The notes beneath the pieces are model-generated. The model was given only the letters and a program-made list of their open reading frames with translations. It ran no database searches and was not told where the DNA came from. Below, one piece after another: positions 28,849 through 36,553 of a stretch of DNA of 64,000 nucleotides (positions are counted from its first letter, which is position 1; each line of letters starts with the position of its first letter). Origin of the DNA: Kolteria novifilia (lineage in GTDB: Bacteria > Planctomycetota > Planctomycetia > Kolteriales > Kolteriaceae); assembly GCA_007748055.1 (NCBI GenBank), contig CP036279.1:1860001-1924000 (forward strand). The letters are read 5' to 3'. A program made the translations under genes and the position numbers.

Positions 28849-29247
28849 CCGGCTCGCTTCTCTTGGTTCCTGAAAGGAAGACACGGCTCGGGGAGATGCG
28901 TTTCAGCTTCTGGTGATTTTCTCGTGAGATGGGGGAAAGAAGCGAGCCGGTTCCGTCCCCGGTGTTGAAATCGGGCGGAGCTCTCCTTAGGCTCGAACCT
29001 GTCGCGATGTGCTTGCCTCATTCTCTCGATTCCATGGATGCCGCCAATGCCACGATTCCTCCAAGTCTCCGTTTTGATTGCGCGTGTTGGGATTGGGAGA
29101 CCCCCTCTATCTCCCCCATGGACAAGGGGGAGCAGTAAGAGTGTCCCTTGGACAAGGGGGAGCAGTAAGAGTGTCGCTTGGACAAGGGGGAGCAACAAGA
29201 AAGTCCCCCGAATACGGGGGTGGTCTCCTTGGCTTGTCGTGGTGACC
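28849..29247. other. divergent intergenic region with 30-bp repeats
   Basis: About 400 bp between the divergent sigma and sulfatase genes. Both promoters must lie at roughly 28850-29100. The sulfatase-proximal part is a three-copy 30-bp repeat, listed next. Confidence 0.5.
29113..29213 (+). repeat. 30-bp tandem repeat, family D (CCCTTGGACAAGGGGGAGCA)
   Basis: GACAAGGGGG starts at 29121, 29151 and 29181, an exact 30-bp period. Each unit has the hairpin CCCCCTTG-GA-CAAGGGGG in full or slightly decayed form. The same element occurs inverted at 54590-54690, including the flank GAGACCCCCTCTATCTCCCC. Because 30 is a multiple of three, the sulfatase frame stays open through it. Confidence 0.85.
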
Positions 29248-30636
29248 ATGGGGCTGTTGCTACACGGTGGGAGCGAAGCTCGGTCGGAGCAGCCGAACAT
29301 CCTGATCGTCTACGCGGACGATCTCGGGTGGAAGGACCCCGCGTTCATGGGGTCGGACTTCTACGAGACGCCGCACCTGGATCGATTGGCGAAAGAGGGA
29401 ATCGTCTTTAGCGATGCCTACTCGTGCGCCGCCAATTGCGCCCCCGCGCGGGCGTGCCTCCTGTCGGGCCAGTACTCGCCGCGGCACGAGATTTACAACG
29501 TCGGCACCCGGCCAAGGGGCAAGGCGGAGCATCGCCGTCTCGAGCATATCGAGGGGACGAAGAACTTGCGTCAAGACATTGTCACTTGGGCCGAGGCGCT
29601 CCAGCAAGCGGGCTATCGAACCGGCATGTTCGGCAAGTGGCACCTCGGCCCCTCGCCGAAGGAGCAGGGGTTCGACGTCGCGGTCGAGCACAACAAGCTC
29701 CCCGGCTTCAAGGCCCATGTCGGCCCCAACGGCGAATGCCTCGCCGACGTCCTGACCGACAAGGCGATCGAGTTCATCAAGGAGAGTGGCAAGCAGCCGT
29801 GGTGCGTCTATCTGGCTCACTACGCGGTGCATGTGCCGCTCCAGCCGAAGAAGGAACACCTCCCCAAGTACCGCGAAAAGAAGCCTGGCAAGCTTCACGA
29901 TCATGTCGTCATGGCGACGATGGTCCAGTCGATCGACGATGGCGTCGGCCGACTCCTCGAGACCCTCGACGAACTGGGTGAACGCGACAACACGGTGGTG
30001 ATCTTCTTCTCCGACAACGGTGGCTATGGTCCGGCGACCGACATGGATCCGCTGTGGGGCTACAAGGGGACCTACTACGAAGGGGGAATCCGCGTGCCGC
30101 TCGTTGTCAATGGGCCAATCGTCGCCGAGCCGGGACGCACCTGCGCCGAGCCGGTGATCGGCGTCGATCTCTACCCGACGCTGCTTGACCTGGCCGGGGC
30201 GACGGCTCCCGATCAGCCACTTGATGGAAAGAGTCTGGTGCCTCTCTTAAAGGATGGGAAGGCGAGTCTCGGCGCGCGGCCCTTGTTCTGGCACTTCCCG
30301 GCGTACCTGGAGAGCTACTCGATCTACGACGAGCAGCGCGATCCGCTCTTTCGGTCGCGGCCGTGCAGTGTGGTTCGGATGGGCGATTACAAACTGCACG
30401 AGTATTTCGAGGATGGCGGGCTGGAGCTGTACAACCTGCGTGACGACATCCGCGAACGCAACGATCTCGCCTCGGCGATGCCGGAGAAGGTTCGCGAGAT
30501 GCACGAGGCGCTCAAGTCGTGGCGAAAGGAGTTGAGGGCCGCCGTTCCCAACGCCTCCAATCCCGAGTTCGACCCGGAGGCCGAAGCGCGGGCCATCAAG
30601 AAGTCCGAAAGGAAGCAGGACGCGAAGACGTCGTAG
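29248..30636 (+). CDS. type I (formylglycine) sulfatase
   Basis: Hydrolyses sulfate esters, probably on polysaccharides, in the periplasm or outside. Residues after a short hydrophobic N-terminus (LLLHGGSEARSEQ) read NILIVYADDLGWKDP (metal ligands D24, D25), then NCAPARACLLSGQ, in which C64 of the CxPxR motif becomes formylglycine. MFGKWHLG, FFSDNGG and YEGGIRVPL complete the sulfatase pattern. Length is 462 residues from ATG 29248. The frame is open from 29038, and a longer signal peptide starting at a GTG just upstream (PWLVVVTMGLLL) is quite possible, since the chosen start has a weak ribosome-binding site; the exact start is unsettled. Substrate cannot be deduced. An anaerobic sulfatase-maturating enzyme or FGE is not in the window. 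Confidence 0.93.
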   Translation: MGLLLHGGSEARSEQPNILIVYADDLGWKDPAFMGSDFYETPHLDRLAKEGIVFSDAYSCAANCAPARACLLSGQYSPRHEIYNVGTRPRGKAEHRRLEHIEGTKNLRQDIVTWAEALQQAGYRTGMFGKWHLGPSPKEQGFDVAVEHNKLPGFKAHVGPNGECLADVLTDKAIEFIKESGKQPWCVYLAHYAVHVPLQPKKEHLPKYREKKPGKLHDHVVMATMVQSIDDGVGRLLETLDELGERDNTVVIFFSDNGGYGPATDMDPLWGYKGTYYEGGIRVPLVVNGPIVAEPGRTCAEPVIGVDLYPTLLDLAGATAPDQPLDGKSLVPLLKDGKASLGARPLFWHFPAYLESYSIYDEQRDPLFRSRPCSVVRMGDYKLHEYFEDGGLELYNLRDDIRERNDLASAMPEKVREMHEALKSWRKELRAAVPNASNPEFDPEAEARAIKKSERKQDAKTS

Positions 30637-30688
30637 ATGAGGGCTGGTTTGGGAAGGCCTTGTCTTGGGACGCGGAGTTTGACGAAGC

Positions 30689-30775
30689 ATGCCCACGCAA
30701 GCGTGGAGCATGGCGCCCGGAAGAATGTGGAGCATGGCACCCAAGCGGGCGTGGAACATTGGCGCCCGAGGGGGC
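30689..30775 (+). repeat. dispersed palindromic repeat, family A
   Basis: GCATGCCCACGCAAGCGTGGAGCATGG is followed by degenerate copies ending GGCGCCCG or GGCACCCAAG. It separates the sulfatase from the next gene. Confidence 0.7.
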
Positions 30776-30809
30776 GTCGCGCCTGGTGAGAGCGAGGAGA
30801 GCAGGGGAG

Positions 30810-31499
30810 ATGGTCGCGAACGACGTGGAAGATCCGTTGGGCGATCTGGTCGTCTCGGGAGCTGGTGGGCCGGCGCTGGCGATCGCATTTCAGCGCATTC
30901 CCGCGGATCGCCAGCAAGCCTATCGCGACTGGCAGGATGGCATCTCCCAAGTGGCCCGACGTTTCCCGGGATTCATTTCGGCCTTCGCCGAGTGTCCGAT
31001 GAGTGAGCATCCCGAAGAGTGGATCACGCTGATCTCCTTCGATAGTCGGGAGCATCTCGAGGGCTGGCTCCGCTCGCCCGAACGCGATCACTGGGTCGAA
31101 CGCTACGTGCGCGAAATCGGCCAGTACGAGCTTCGCCGCGTGCAAGGCGGGCTCGAGGAATGGTTCGCGATCGCGGCACGGGATGATCGGCAGCCGGCGC
31201 CGCCGGCGTGGAAGATGATGCTGACCGTCATCCTCGCTCTCTACCCGACGCTGATGACGCTCAACCTCACGATCGGCCCCGCCTTTCGCTCCTTCGACTT
31301 CGCGACCGCGATGCTGCTGAAGAACCTGATGAGTGTGCCGATCCTGCAATGGATCGTGATGCCGCTACTGACCAAGGTGCTCGGTCCGTGGCTTCATCCG
31401 AAGCGGCGCCGTCGGCTGACGGACGTGGCCGGGGCGGTCGGCATTGTGGTCGCGCTGCTGCTTTTCATGCTATTTTTCAGCATGTTCGGCTATCCCTAG
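30810..31499 (+). CDS. membrane-tethered antibiotic-biosynthesis-monooxygenase (ABM) domain protein
   Basis: The 229-residue protein has an ABM/dabb-like ferredoxin-fold domain at about 15-115 (AIAFQRIPADRQQAYRDWQ, WITLISFDSREHLEGWL, RYVREIGQYELRRVQGGL in part) and then two or three hydrophobic helices (MMLTVILALYPTLMTLNL, SVPILQWIVMPLLTKVL, GIVVALLLFMLFFSMFGY). This soluble-ABM plus C-terminal membrane arrangement is a known bacterial subfamily of uncharacterised enzymes. ATG 30810 follows GAGGAG; the open frame upstream overlaps the sulfatase and the repeat and is not coding. Its stop codon overlaps that of the convergent neighbour. Cofactor and substrate are unknown. Confidence 0.82.
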   Translation: MVANDVEDPLGDLVVSGAGGPALAIAFQRIPADRQQAYRDWQDGISQVARRFPGFISAFAECPMSEHPEEWITLISFDSREHLEGWLRSPERDHWVERYVREIGQYELRRVQGGLEEWFAIAARDDRQPAPPAWKMMLTVILALYPTLMTLNLTIGPAFRSFDFATAMLLKNLMSVPILQWIVMPLLTKVLGPWLHPKRRRRLTDVAGAVGIVVALLLFMLFFSMFGYP

Positions 31500-32080
31500 C
31501 GGGTGTCGCTTCCCAGTTCGAGGCGCAGTCCGTAGGTGACGGTCAGGGGCGGTTGCCGTTGGGAGTCGAATTGGGCGGATAGGCTCAGGACTCCTTCGCC
31601 CTCGGGTTTGGGGGAGAGGTCATCGCCGACCGGGGTGATGAGGAGCTTCGTCGCGTCCGCGGTGATTCGGGCATCGCGACCATCGAGCTCAATCGACCTT
31701 GCCGAGGGCAAACGCCAGCGGAACCCGATCTGTTCGAGAGCGGCGTCGGCGGGACGGCGATCGGCCGCCTCGAAGATGACTTCGTGGTCGGTGGCGGCGA
31801 GGACTCCCGAAAAGTGACGTTTGCCGCATAGCCCGACGAGGAGGAGTTCGGCCTTGTCGCCGAAGACGCGGGCATGGCACTGTTGGAAGACGGGGTTGGC
31901 GACCCTTCGCTCGTCGTCGGGGATGGCGGGCTCGGTCTCCTGGAACAGGACGATCGCGTCGGCGCCGTGGCCTAGCCCGCCACTGAGGAGCCAGCGGTCG
32001 TCATGCCACTCGGCGGCGATCCAGCCGCGCCCGGTGGCGACGCACTGGCGCGTCGCGCTCTCTTCCAGGACTTGCGGCAT
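31496..32080 (-). CDS. hypothetical beta-rich protein in operon with prfB
   Basis: I do not recognise this 194-residue protein. It looks beta-strand rich and soluble, with GRGWIAAEWHDDRWLLSGG near residue 17, CHARVFGDKAELLLVGLCGK and a C-terminal TVTYGLRLELG. No signal peptide or membrane segment is seen. It starts 3 bp after the prfB stop, so it is surely co-transcribed and probably translationally coupled with prfB. Its stop codon overlaps the stop of the convergent ABM gene by two bases. Confidence 0.7.
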   Translation of the reverse strand: MPQVLEESATRQCVATGRGWIAAEWHDDRWLLSGGLGHGADAIVLFQETEPAIPDDERRVANPVFQQCHARVFGDKAELLLVGLCGKRHFSGVLAATDHEVIFEAADRRPADAALEQIGFRWRLPSARSIELDGRDARITADATKLLITPVGDDLSPKPEGEGVLSLSAQFDSQRQPPLTVTYGLRLELGSDTR

Positions 32081-32083
32081 CGG

Positions 32084-33185
32084 CTATTTTCCGATCTGGG
32101 AACGGAGGTAGCTCTCGATGAACTGGTCGATCTCGCCATCGAGCACGGCACCGGTGTTGCCCGTTTCGACCTCGGTCCGCAGATCCTTGACGAGTTGGTA
32201 GGGGTGCAGGACGTAGGAGCGGATCTGGCTGCCGAAGCTGATCTGCCCCTTCTCGTCGTAGAGCTTGGCCATCTCGGCTTCGCGTTTTTCCTGCTCGATG
32301 CGGTAGAGGCGCGATTTGAGCATCTTCATCGCGGTCTTGCGATTCTTATGCTGGCTACGCTCGTTGCGGCACTCGACGACGACTCCGGAGGGGAGGTGAC
32401 GCAGGCGCACGCCGCTGGCGGTCTTGTTCTGGTGCTGGCCGCCGGGCCCCCCACTCATGAAGGTCTCCATCTCGACGTCCGATTCCTTGAGGTCGACTTC
32501 GATGTCGTCGTCGAGCTCGGGAGTGACTTCGACGGCGGCGAAGGAGGTGTGGCGTCGGGCGTTGGAATCGAAGGGGCTGATGCGCACGAGACGGTGAACG
32601 CCCGCTTCGCAACGGAGGTGGCCGTAGGCGTAGTCGCCGCGCACGACGAAGGTGACGGTCCGGATGCCGGCGGAATCGCCTTCGCCCAGATCGACGACCT
32701 CAATCTCGTGGCCGTGGTTTTCGGCCCAGCGCGTGTACATGCGATAGAGCATGCCGGCCCAATCGCAGGCTTCGGTGCCGCCGGCCCCGGCGTGGATGCC
32801 GACGAACGCGCCACACGGGTCGGTCTCCTGACCCATCATGGCTTGGAACTCGGTCTTGGCGACACTGGAGGAGAGCTTGCCCAGCAGCGCCTCGGCGTCG
32901 GGGAGGACTTCCTCGCCCCCCTCTTCGTCGGCCAACTCAAGGAGTGCCTCGAGGTCCGCGACGTGCCCTTCGAGCTCGTCGAACGGCTTCAGGGCCAATT
33001 TGATCGGTTTGAGAGCGGAGATCGTCTCCTGCGCCTTCTCCTGGTTGTCCCAGAACTCGGGCGCTTCCATCGCCGACTCTAGTTCCGCTCGTCGGGCACG
33101 TTTTCCCGCGACGTCAAAGGGACCTCCGGAGCTGGTCGGTCTTCGCCTTGAGGTGGCTTGCTTGCTCCTTGAGTTCATCAATCAT
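32084..33185 (-). CDS. prfB: peptide chain release factor 2, with programmed +1 frameshift
   Basis: RF2 reads UGA and UAA and hydrolyses peptidyl-tRNA on the ribosome. Translation starts at ATG 33185 (AGGAG upstream), runs 23 codons (MIDELKEQASHLKAKTDQLR...) and meets an in-frame TGA at 33116-33114 within the classic slippery context CTT TGA C, preceded by the Shine-Dalgarno-like CGGAGG. A +1 shift skips the T at 33116 and continues as DVAGKRARRAELE through 344 codons to the TAG. The product is 366 residues. It has the SPF stop-codon-recognition motif (RISPFDSNARRHTSF) and the catalytic GGQ (SGGPGGQHQNKTASGVRL). Joined coordinates are 33185-33117 and 33115-32084. The shift autoregulates RF2 levels, as in most bacteria. 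A single-frame call starting at 33181 would give a false N-terminus. Confidence 0.96.
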
Positions 33186-33746
33186 GACATCGCTCCTGCA
33201 AGATACTGTCAACTTGCCTGGATCATCCACATTCCCGCAGGTCCGACGGGCCACATTCGTAGAGAACGCGAAACGAGGCGTCCGGTGACACGATTTCGAG
33301 CGCGGATTTCCAAGGTACGCGTGAACGCCGCGGAGAGTTCGAAGAGCCGGAAAGGTTTTCCAATGCCCGCGTCCGCCAAGGCGAAACGTTCTAGTGTACG
33401 AATTTCGTCCCCGAGCGAGGATCCGGGCGTCGACGGATCTGGAGGGAACGGATCGAGTCTCCCTGGAGGCAGGCTCCGGGGATGGATCGCTGTCACTCCT
33501 TGTATTTTGGGCACTTACGTCACGTCGCCCTTGGGGCGTCCCGGTTTCGAAGGCGGGTCGCGGGGGGACCCGATCGAAAAACCGAGGCTCGGTCACGTTG
33601 ATGTAAGTTGTTTTGTGGAGTTGTGTTGCGTGATCGGCAAATGTGAAGATGCCTTGAAGGTCGCAACGTGAGATACGCTCGACAGAACGGATCAACCCAA
33701 ATCCGCCACATTTTTATCGGACGTAAGCGATTGGTTGGGCGGGGAT

Positions 33747-33762
33747 TATGCCGATCGGCATA
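33747..33762. promoter_or_regulatory. perfect 16-bp palindrome, candidate operator
   Basis: TATGCCGATCGGCATA is its own reverse complement and is followed by a further TGCCGA half site. It lies 240 bp upstream of the thioredoxin-like gene. Symmetry and length suit a dimeric repressor site, but no regulator is known. Confidence 0.35.
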
Positions 33763-33857
33763 TGCCGAACTCGAGATTTGCCTTGCGTCCCGTCAGTTCC
33801 GCCTTAACATTTCCGACCAAACGATTTTGGCATTCACCCGCTCAAAGGAACAGGCCG

Positions 33858-33879
33858 TTCTTACCCTCGTGGGTAAGAA
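33858..33879 (+). promoter_or_regulatory. stable hairpin in the leader of the thioredoxin-like gene
   Basis: TTCTTACCC pairs perfectly with GGGTAAGAA around a TCGT loop. No T-run follows, so it is not an obvious terminator; it may be a leader structure. Confidence 0.35.
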
Positions 33880-34000
33880 GCCTCGACTTGAATTCTTTGT
33901 GTCCGAGTTCACGGACAACCGAATCCCAACCTGGACATGATGATGTCGAGAGCGACCCGCGGTGGGTCAGGCGTTGTTTCAGCAAAAGGAGTTTGCTTCC

Positions 34001-34528
34001 GTGAGATTTTCTCTATTCGCCGTGGCGCTTGCTATGCTCATGCCCGCTGTCTCGAACGCTGGCAAGTGGCATTCTGACTACCGCAAGGCACTCAAGGAGG
34101 CCAAGAAGCTGGATCGGCCGATCTTGGTGTGCTTCGCCGGCAAGGAAGGTCCGATTCTGACCTCGGCGCGTTTGATGAAGCACAAGCCCCTCATGGATAA
34201 GTTTGTGTTGCTTCATGTGTTCAAGCAGAAGGGACACTCGAAGACCGAGGGTCAGGAACTCTACAACCTCTTCGAGATCGACAACGATCACGCCTACGTC
34301 GTCATCGAGCGCGACCAGGAGTGGCAGTACTTCCGCCACGAGGAAGATCTGTCCGACGATCAACTCGGCCAAGTGCTCGAGAAGACCAGTGACGCCAAGG
34401 GTGTTCCGAGTAACGAGATCATCCGCTTGGTCAATGGCGAGGAAGTCATCGAGAGCTCGCCGACGCAGTCTTACTACTACGAACCGAGCAATTCGCGGGG
34501 ATATTGCCCCAACTGCCAGCGTCGCTAG
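34001..34528 (+). CDS. secreted thioredoxin-fold-like protein with C-terminal CPNC
   Basis: The 175-residue protein has a signal peptide (MRFSLFAVALAMLMPAVSNAG) and then the start of a thioredoxin-like fold, WHSDYRKALKEAKKLDRPILVCFAGKEG (quoted in part: ALKEAKKLDRPILVCFAGKE). At the place where thioredoxins carry CxxC there is GKEGPILTSAR, so the usual redox pair is absent. The protein instead ends SRGYCPNCQRR, placing a CPNC at the very C-terminus, which could be a redox or metal site. The GTG start follows AAAGGAG. Planctomycetes have many such short secreted thioredoxin-like proteins; partner unknown. An intrinsic terminator lies 310 bp downstream. Confidence 0.7.
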   Translation: MRFSLFAVALAMLMPAVSNAGKWHSDYRKALKEAKKLDRPILVCFAGKEGPILTSARLMKHKPLMDKFVLLHVFKQKGHSKTEGQELYNLFEIDNDHAYVVIERDQEWQYFRHEEDLSDDQLGQVLEKTSDAKGVPSNEIIRLVNGEEVIESSPTQSYYYEPSNSRGYCPNCQRR

Positions 34529-34606
34529 TCGACGACCGCTCCGGCCGGCATCGCAATCGCGAGACGCGGATGTGTTGATGTCGGCCACGTGACATCAGAG
34601 GTCGAC

Positions 34607-34672
34607 GTGGGAGAACATCAGTCTCCCGCTCGACGTAAGCTCGAAGTGGGAGAACATCAGTCTCCCGCTCGA
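34607..34672 (+). repeat. 39-bp direct repeat with hairpin (GGGAGA/TCTCCC)
   Basis: GTGGGAGAACATCAGTCTCC begins at 34607 and 34646; 27 bp are identical in both copies and each can form a 6-bp stem around ACATCAG. Confidence 0.75.
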
Positions 34673-34739
34673 AGATCAACCGACTGTCGTGTCGGAAGGA
34701 ACCACCAACGAAGATCATTCTCACCAATCCATCGCGGGA

Positions 34740-34796
34740 ATGAATGCCGGAATGGTCTTCTCTATCATCGCTTACTTGATGTTAGACGGGTGTTAG
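34740..34796 (+). CDS. possible 18-residue hydrophobic peptide
   Basis: ATG AAT GCC ... TAG would encode MNAGMVFSIIAYLMLDGC. It is preceded by a weak CGCGGG and followed 40 bp later by a good intrinsic terminator that otherwise has no close upstream gene. Hydrophobic micropeptides of this size exist, but chance is quite possible at this length. Confidence 0.2.
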   Translation: MNAGMVFSIIAYLMLDGC

Positions 34797-34836
34797 CTTC
34801 CCGACGCTCTGGACAGAGCATCGATGATCATTCAAC

Positions 34837-34876
34837 GGCCAGCACTCGCCGACGCGGGAGCTGGCCTTTTTTGTTT
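34837..34876 (+). terminator. intrinsic terminator
   Basis: GGCCAGC pairs with GCTGGCC around a 16-nt loop and is followed at once by TTTTTTGTTT. It is the best Rho-independent terminator in the window. It serves the plus strand; the opposite strand lacks a T-run. Confidence 0.85.
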
Positions 34877-34903
34877 GGCTGTCCCTATCTTCGATTCGAC
34901 GTC

Positions 34904-35470
34904 CTACTGCCGTGGAACGCCGATCGGCATCTCCTTCTTCGCGTCGACCAATTCATATCGCTTGACGTCGACGATCTTCCAAGCCTCGCCAAGTTTGACG
35001 AGTTCGACGGCCAGTCGGACACGAACGCCGTTGAAGGCACGGCCTTGATAGTCGCCGTCGACAATGGCCAGAAAGCGCGCCGTCGCGCGGTCTCCCTCGA
35101 CGCTGATCTGTTGGCCACGCAAGCGAACGCTCGAGAAGTCGGCTCGCTCGAAGGTGTTCTCGATGACCCGGGCGAGTTCCCGCTGACGTTGCTCGTCGCC
35201 AGTGGTCGCCGCCAACGCGTCGACGATCGTCCGGGCGTCGCCTTGTTCGCCGGCGATCGCGAGTCGATCGAGCAGGGCGTCGACCTGCTCGGCGGGAGTG
35301 ACCCAGGCGCTGGCCGCCCAGAGGACGACGCCGGTCAGGACAACGCAGAGGGCCGAACCGGCGAGGTAGCGGCGTTGTTGCCGATTGATCGCGAGGACCG
35401 CGAAGAGGACGGCTCCGACTCCGAGAAGGACGACGGCGGGCCAGGGATTGGTGAGAAGACTCGTCAGCAT
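34904..35470 (-). CDS. two-TM membrane protein with NTF2/SnoaL-like outer domain
   Basis: The 188-residue protein has two hydrophobic helices at the N-terminus (PWPAVVLLGVGAVLFAVLAI and YLAGSALCVVLTGVVLWAAS) and then a soluble alpha+beta part of about 120 residues (residue 60 on: EQVDALLDRLAIAGEQGDAR, ... VEGDRATARFLAIVDGD, ... LVKLGEAWKIVDVKRYELVD). The latter resembles the NTF2-like/SnoaL fold, where a helix is followed by curved strands, but the match is only by general pattern. It is convergent with the thioredoxin-like gene. No function can be assigned. Confidence 0.7.
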   Translation of the reverse strand: MLTSLLTNPWPAVVLLGVGAVLFAVLAINRQQRRYLAGSALCVVLTGVVLWAASAWVTPAEQVDALLDRLAIAGEQGDARTIVDALAATTGDEQRQRELARVIENTFERADFSSVRLRGQQISVEGDRATARFLAIVDGDYQGRAFNGVRVRLAVELVKLGEAWKIVDVKRYELVDAKKEMPIGVPRQ

Positions 35471-35938
35471 GAAGACCTCGGGCAGGGCGAACGGGTCCGG
35501 CGCCAGGGCCCCGTCGGGGCATCACGACGTCCTGTCATCCGGCAAGGCGCGGCGATGCAATTTCCCCTTCAGCATACACTTGGAGGCAGGACAACCGCTA
35601 CGACCGGAACTCGGCCGGTAAGCTTTTCTCTTTTTGCCTATTCGTCCTAGTTTGCGATTGACGGTCGCAGGGCCACTGCTAAACTCCGACATTGGTCAAG
35701 CTGGCGAGTTTGGACCGAATGGAGTGGTCATCACCGTTATGAAAAACGCGTGATCTAGGTAAACCCTCCTAGTTGTTCGGTCGACGGATCGCCGCTTGGG
35801 CCTGGCGGTTGAGGGGTGTGGAAGAACAAGTGCGAGTGGTCGCTCTGTTCCCTTCCTGGAGCCGGTGACGGACAGGAGCTGGGGAAGACGTTCGGCACCC
35901 TCGGGGATGAGTTGCGCCCAACTGGTTGAGGAGAACCA
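35471..35938. other. intergenic, promoter region of the Cys-rich protein gene
   Basis: About 470 bp. TTGACG at 35658 and TAAACT at 35680 (16-bp spacing) make a possible sigma-70 promoter for the downstream gene. A CTAGG/CCTAG short stem lies near 35755. No gene seen. Confidence 0.4.
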
Positions 35939-36553
35939 ATGTACGGCACGGTCTTGATGGTCGCGTTGACCACGGTTAGTTTCGGTCACAAGAAAAACTG
36001 CTACGGCTGCTACGGTGGCTATAGCTGCGGTGGCTACACCGCCTACTCGTGCAGCAACTACGGCTGCTACGGTTGCTCGTCAGGCTGCTACAGCGGCTAC
36101 AGCCACGGCTGCTATGCTTGCTCGAGCTGCTCGGTCAAGAAGAAGGAGTGCTTCCTGAAGAAGCTCTTCAAGAAGAAGAATCGCTGCTGTGACACCTGCT
36201 ACTCGTCCTGCGGCGGCTATTCCTCTTGCTCGACGTGCTACTCGAGCTGCGCGGTCACGAGCTACGGCTGTGCTTCCTCGTGCGGCACCAGCTACGAGGT
36301 CGTCGATCCCGCTCCGGTCATGATGGAGGAGACCGAGAGCGAGCCGGCTCCCGAGCTGAAGAAGGCCCCGGCGCCCAAGCCCGCGAAGAAGGCCGAGGGG
36401 AGCACCTCGGCAACCCGTCGCGTCCCGAGCTACACCTCGACCTCGCGCGGCAGCTACCGCCCGATCTCGTACCGCTCGTCCTCGTACTACAGCAGCGCTC
36501 CGGTCCGCCGGACCTACGTCAGCCAGCCCGTGGTGACCTACTACGGACGCTAA
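35939..36553 (+). CDS. Cys/Gly/Tyr-rich secreted or wall-associated protein
   Basis: The 204-residue protein begins MYGTVLMVALTTVSFGHKK, closely resembling the start of a planctomycete family (often carrying a TIGR03000 domain) that continues with CHGCYGCYG repeats. Here residues 20-60 are NCYGCYGGYSCGG-like repeats, followed by a basic KKLFKKKNRCC block, a second Cys/Ser block (DTCYSSCGG, STCYSSCAV), an acidic/proline/lysine linker (residues 124-155) and a Ser/Tyr/Arg tail ending PVVTYYGR. The usual TIGR03000 domain is missing. The many cysteines suggest disulfide cross-linking in the proteinaceous envelope, which is inference. GAGGAGA precedes the ATG and a very strong terminator follows. 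Confidence 0.8.
   Translation: MYGTVLMVALTTVSFGHKKNCYGCYGGYSCGGYTAYSCSNYGCYGCSSGCYSGYSHGCYACSSCSVKKKECFLKKLFKKKNRCCDTCYSSCGGYSSCSTCYSSCAVTSYGCASSCGTSYEVVDPAPVMMEETESEPAPELKKAPAPKPAKKAEGSTSATRRVPSYTSTSRGSYRPISYRSSSYYSSAPVRRTYVSQPVVTYYGR

Larger units (their letters stand above)
33186..34000. other. long intergenic region with palindrome and hairpins
   Basis: About 815 bp without a recognisable gene. Bases 33600-33960 are richer in A+T. It contains a perfect 16-bp palindrome at 33747 and a 9-bp-stem hairpin at 33858 (both listed), and a weaker TGTCCG/CGGACA stem near 33900. It should include the prfB promoter and the leader of the thioredoxin-like gene. Confidence 0.5.
34529..34903. other. intergenic with 39-bp repeat, possible micro-ORF and terminator
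   Basis: This 375-bp stretch lies between convergent genes. The repeat, the possible 18-codon frame and the terminator are listed separately. Nothing else was recognised. Confidence 0.45.

Noticed and set aside
33114-33695. Upstream extension of the first prfB frame, and prfB as a frameshifted pseudogene
   Set aside because: The extension shows no recognisable protein. The frame break is at the canonical CTT TGA C programmed site with an upstream SD-like motif, and the rest of RF2 is intact.
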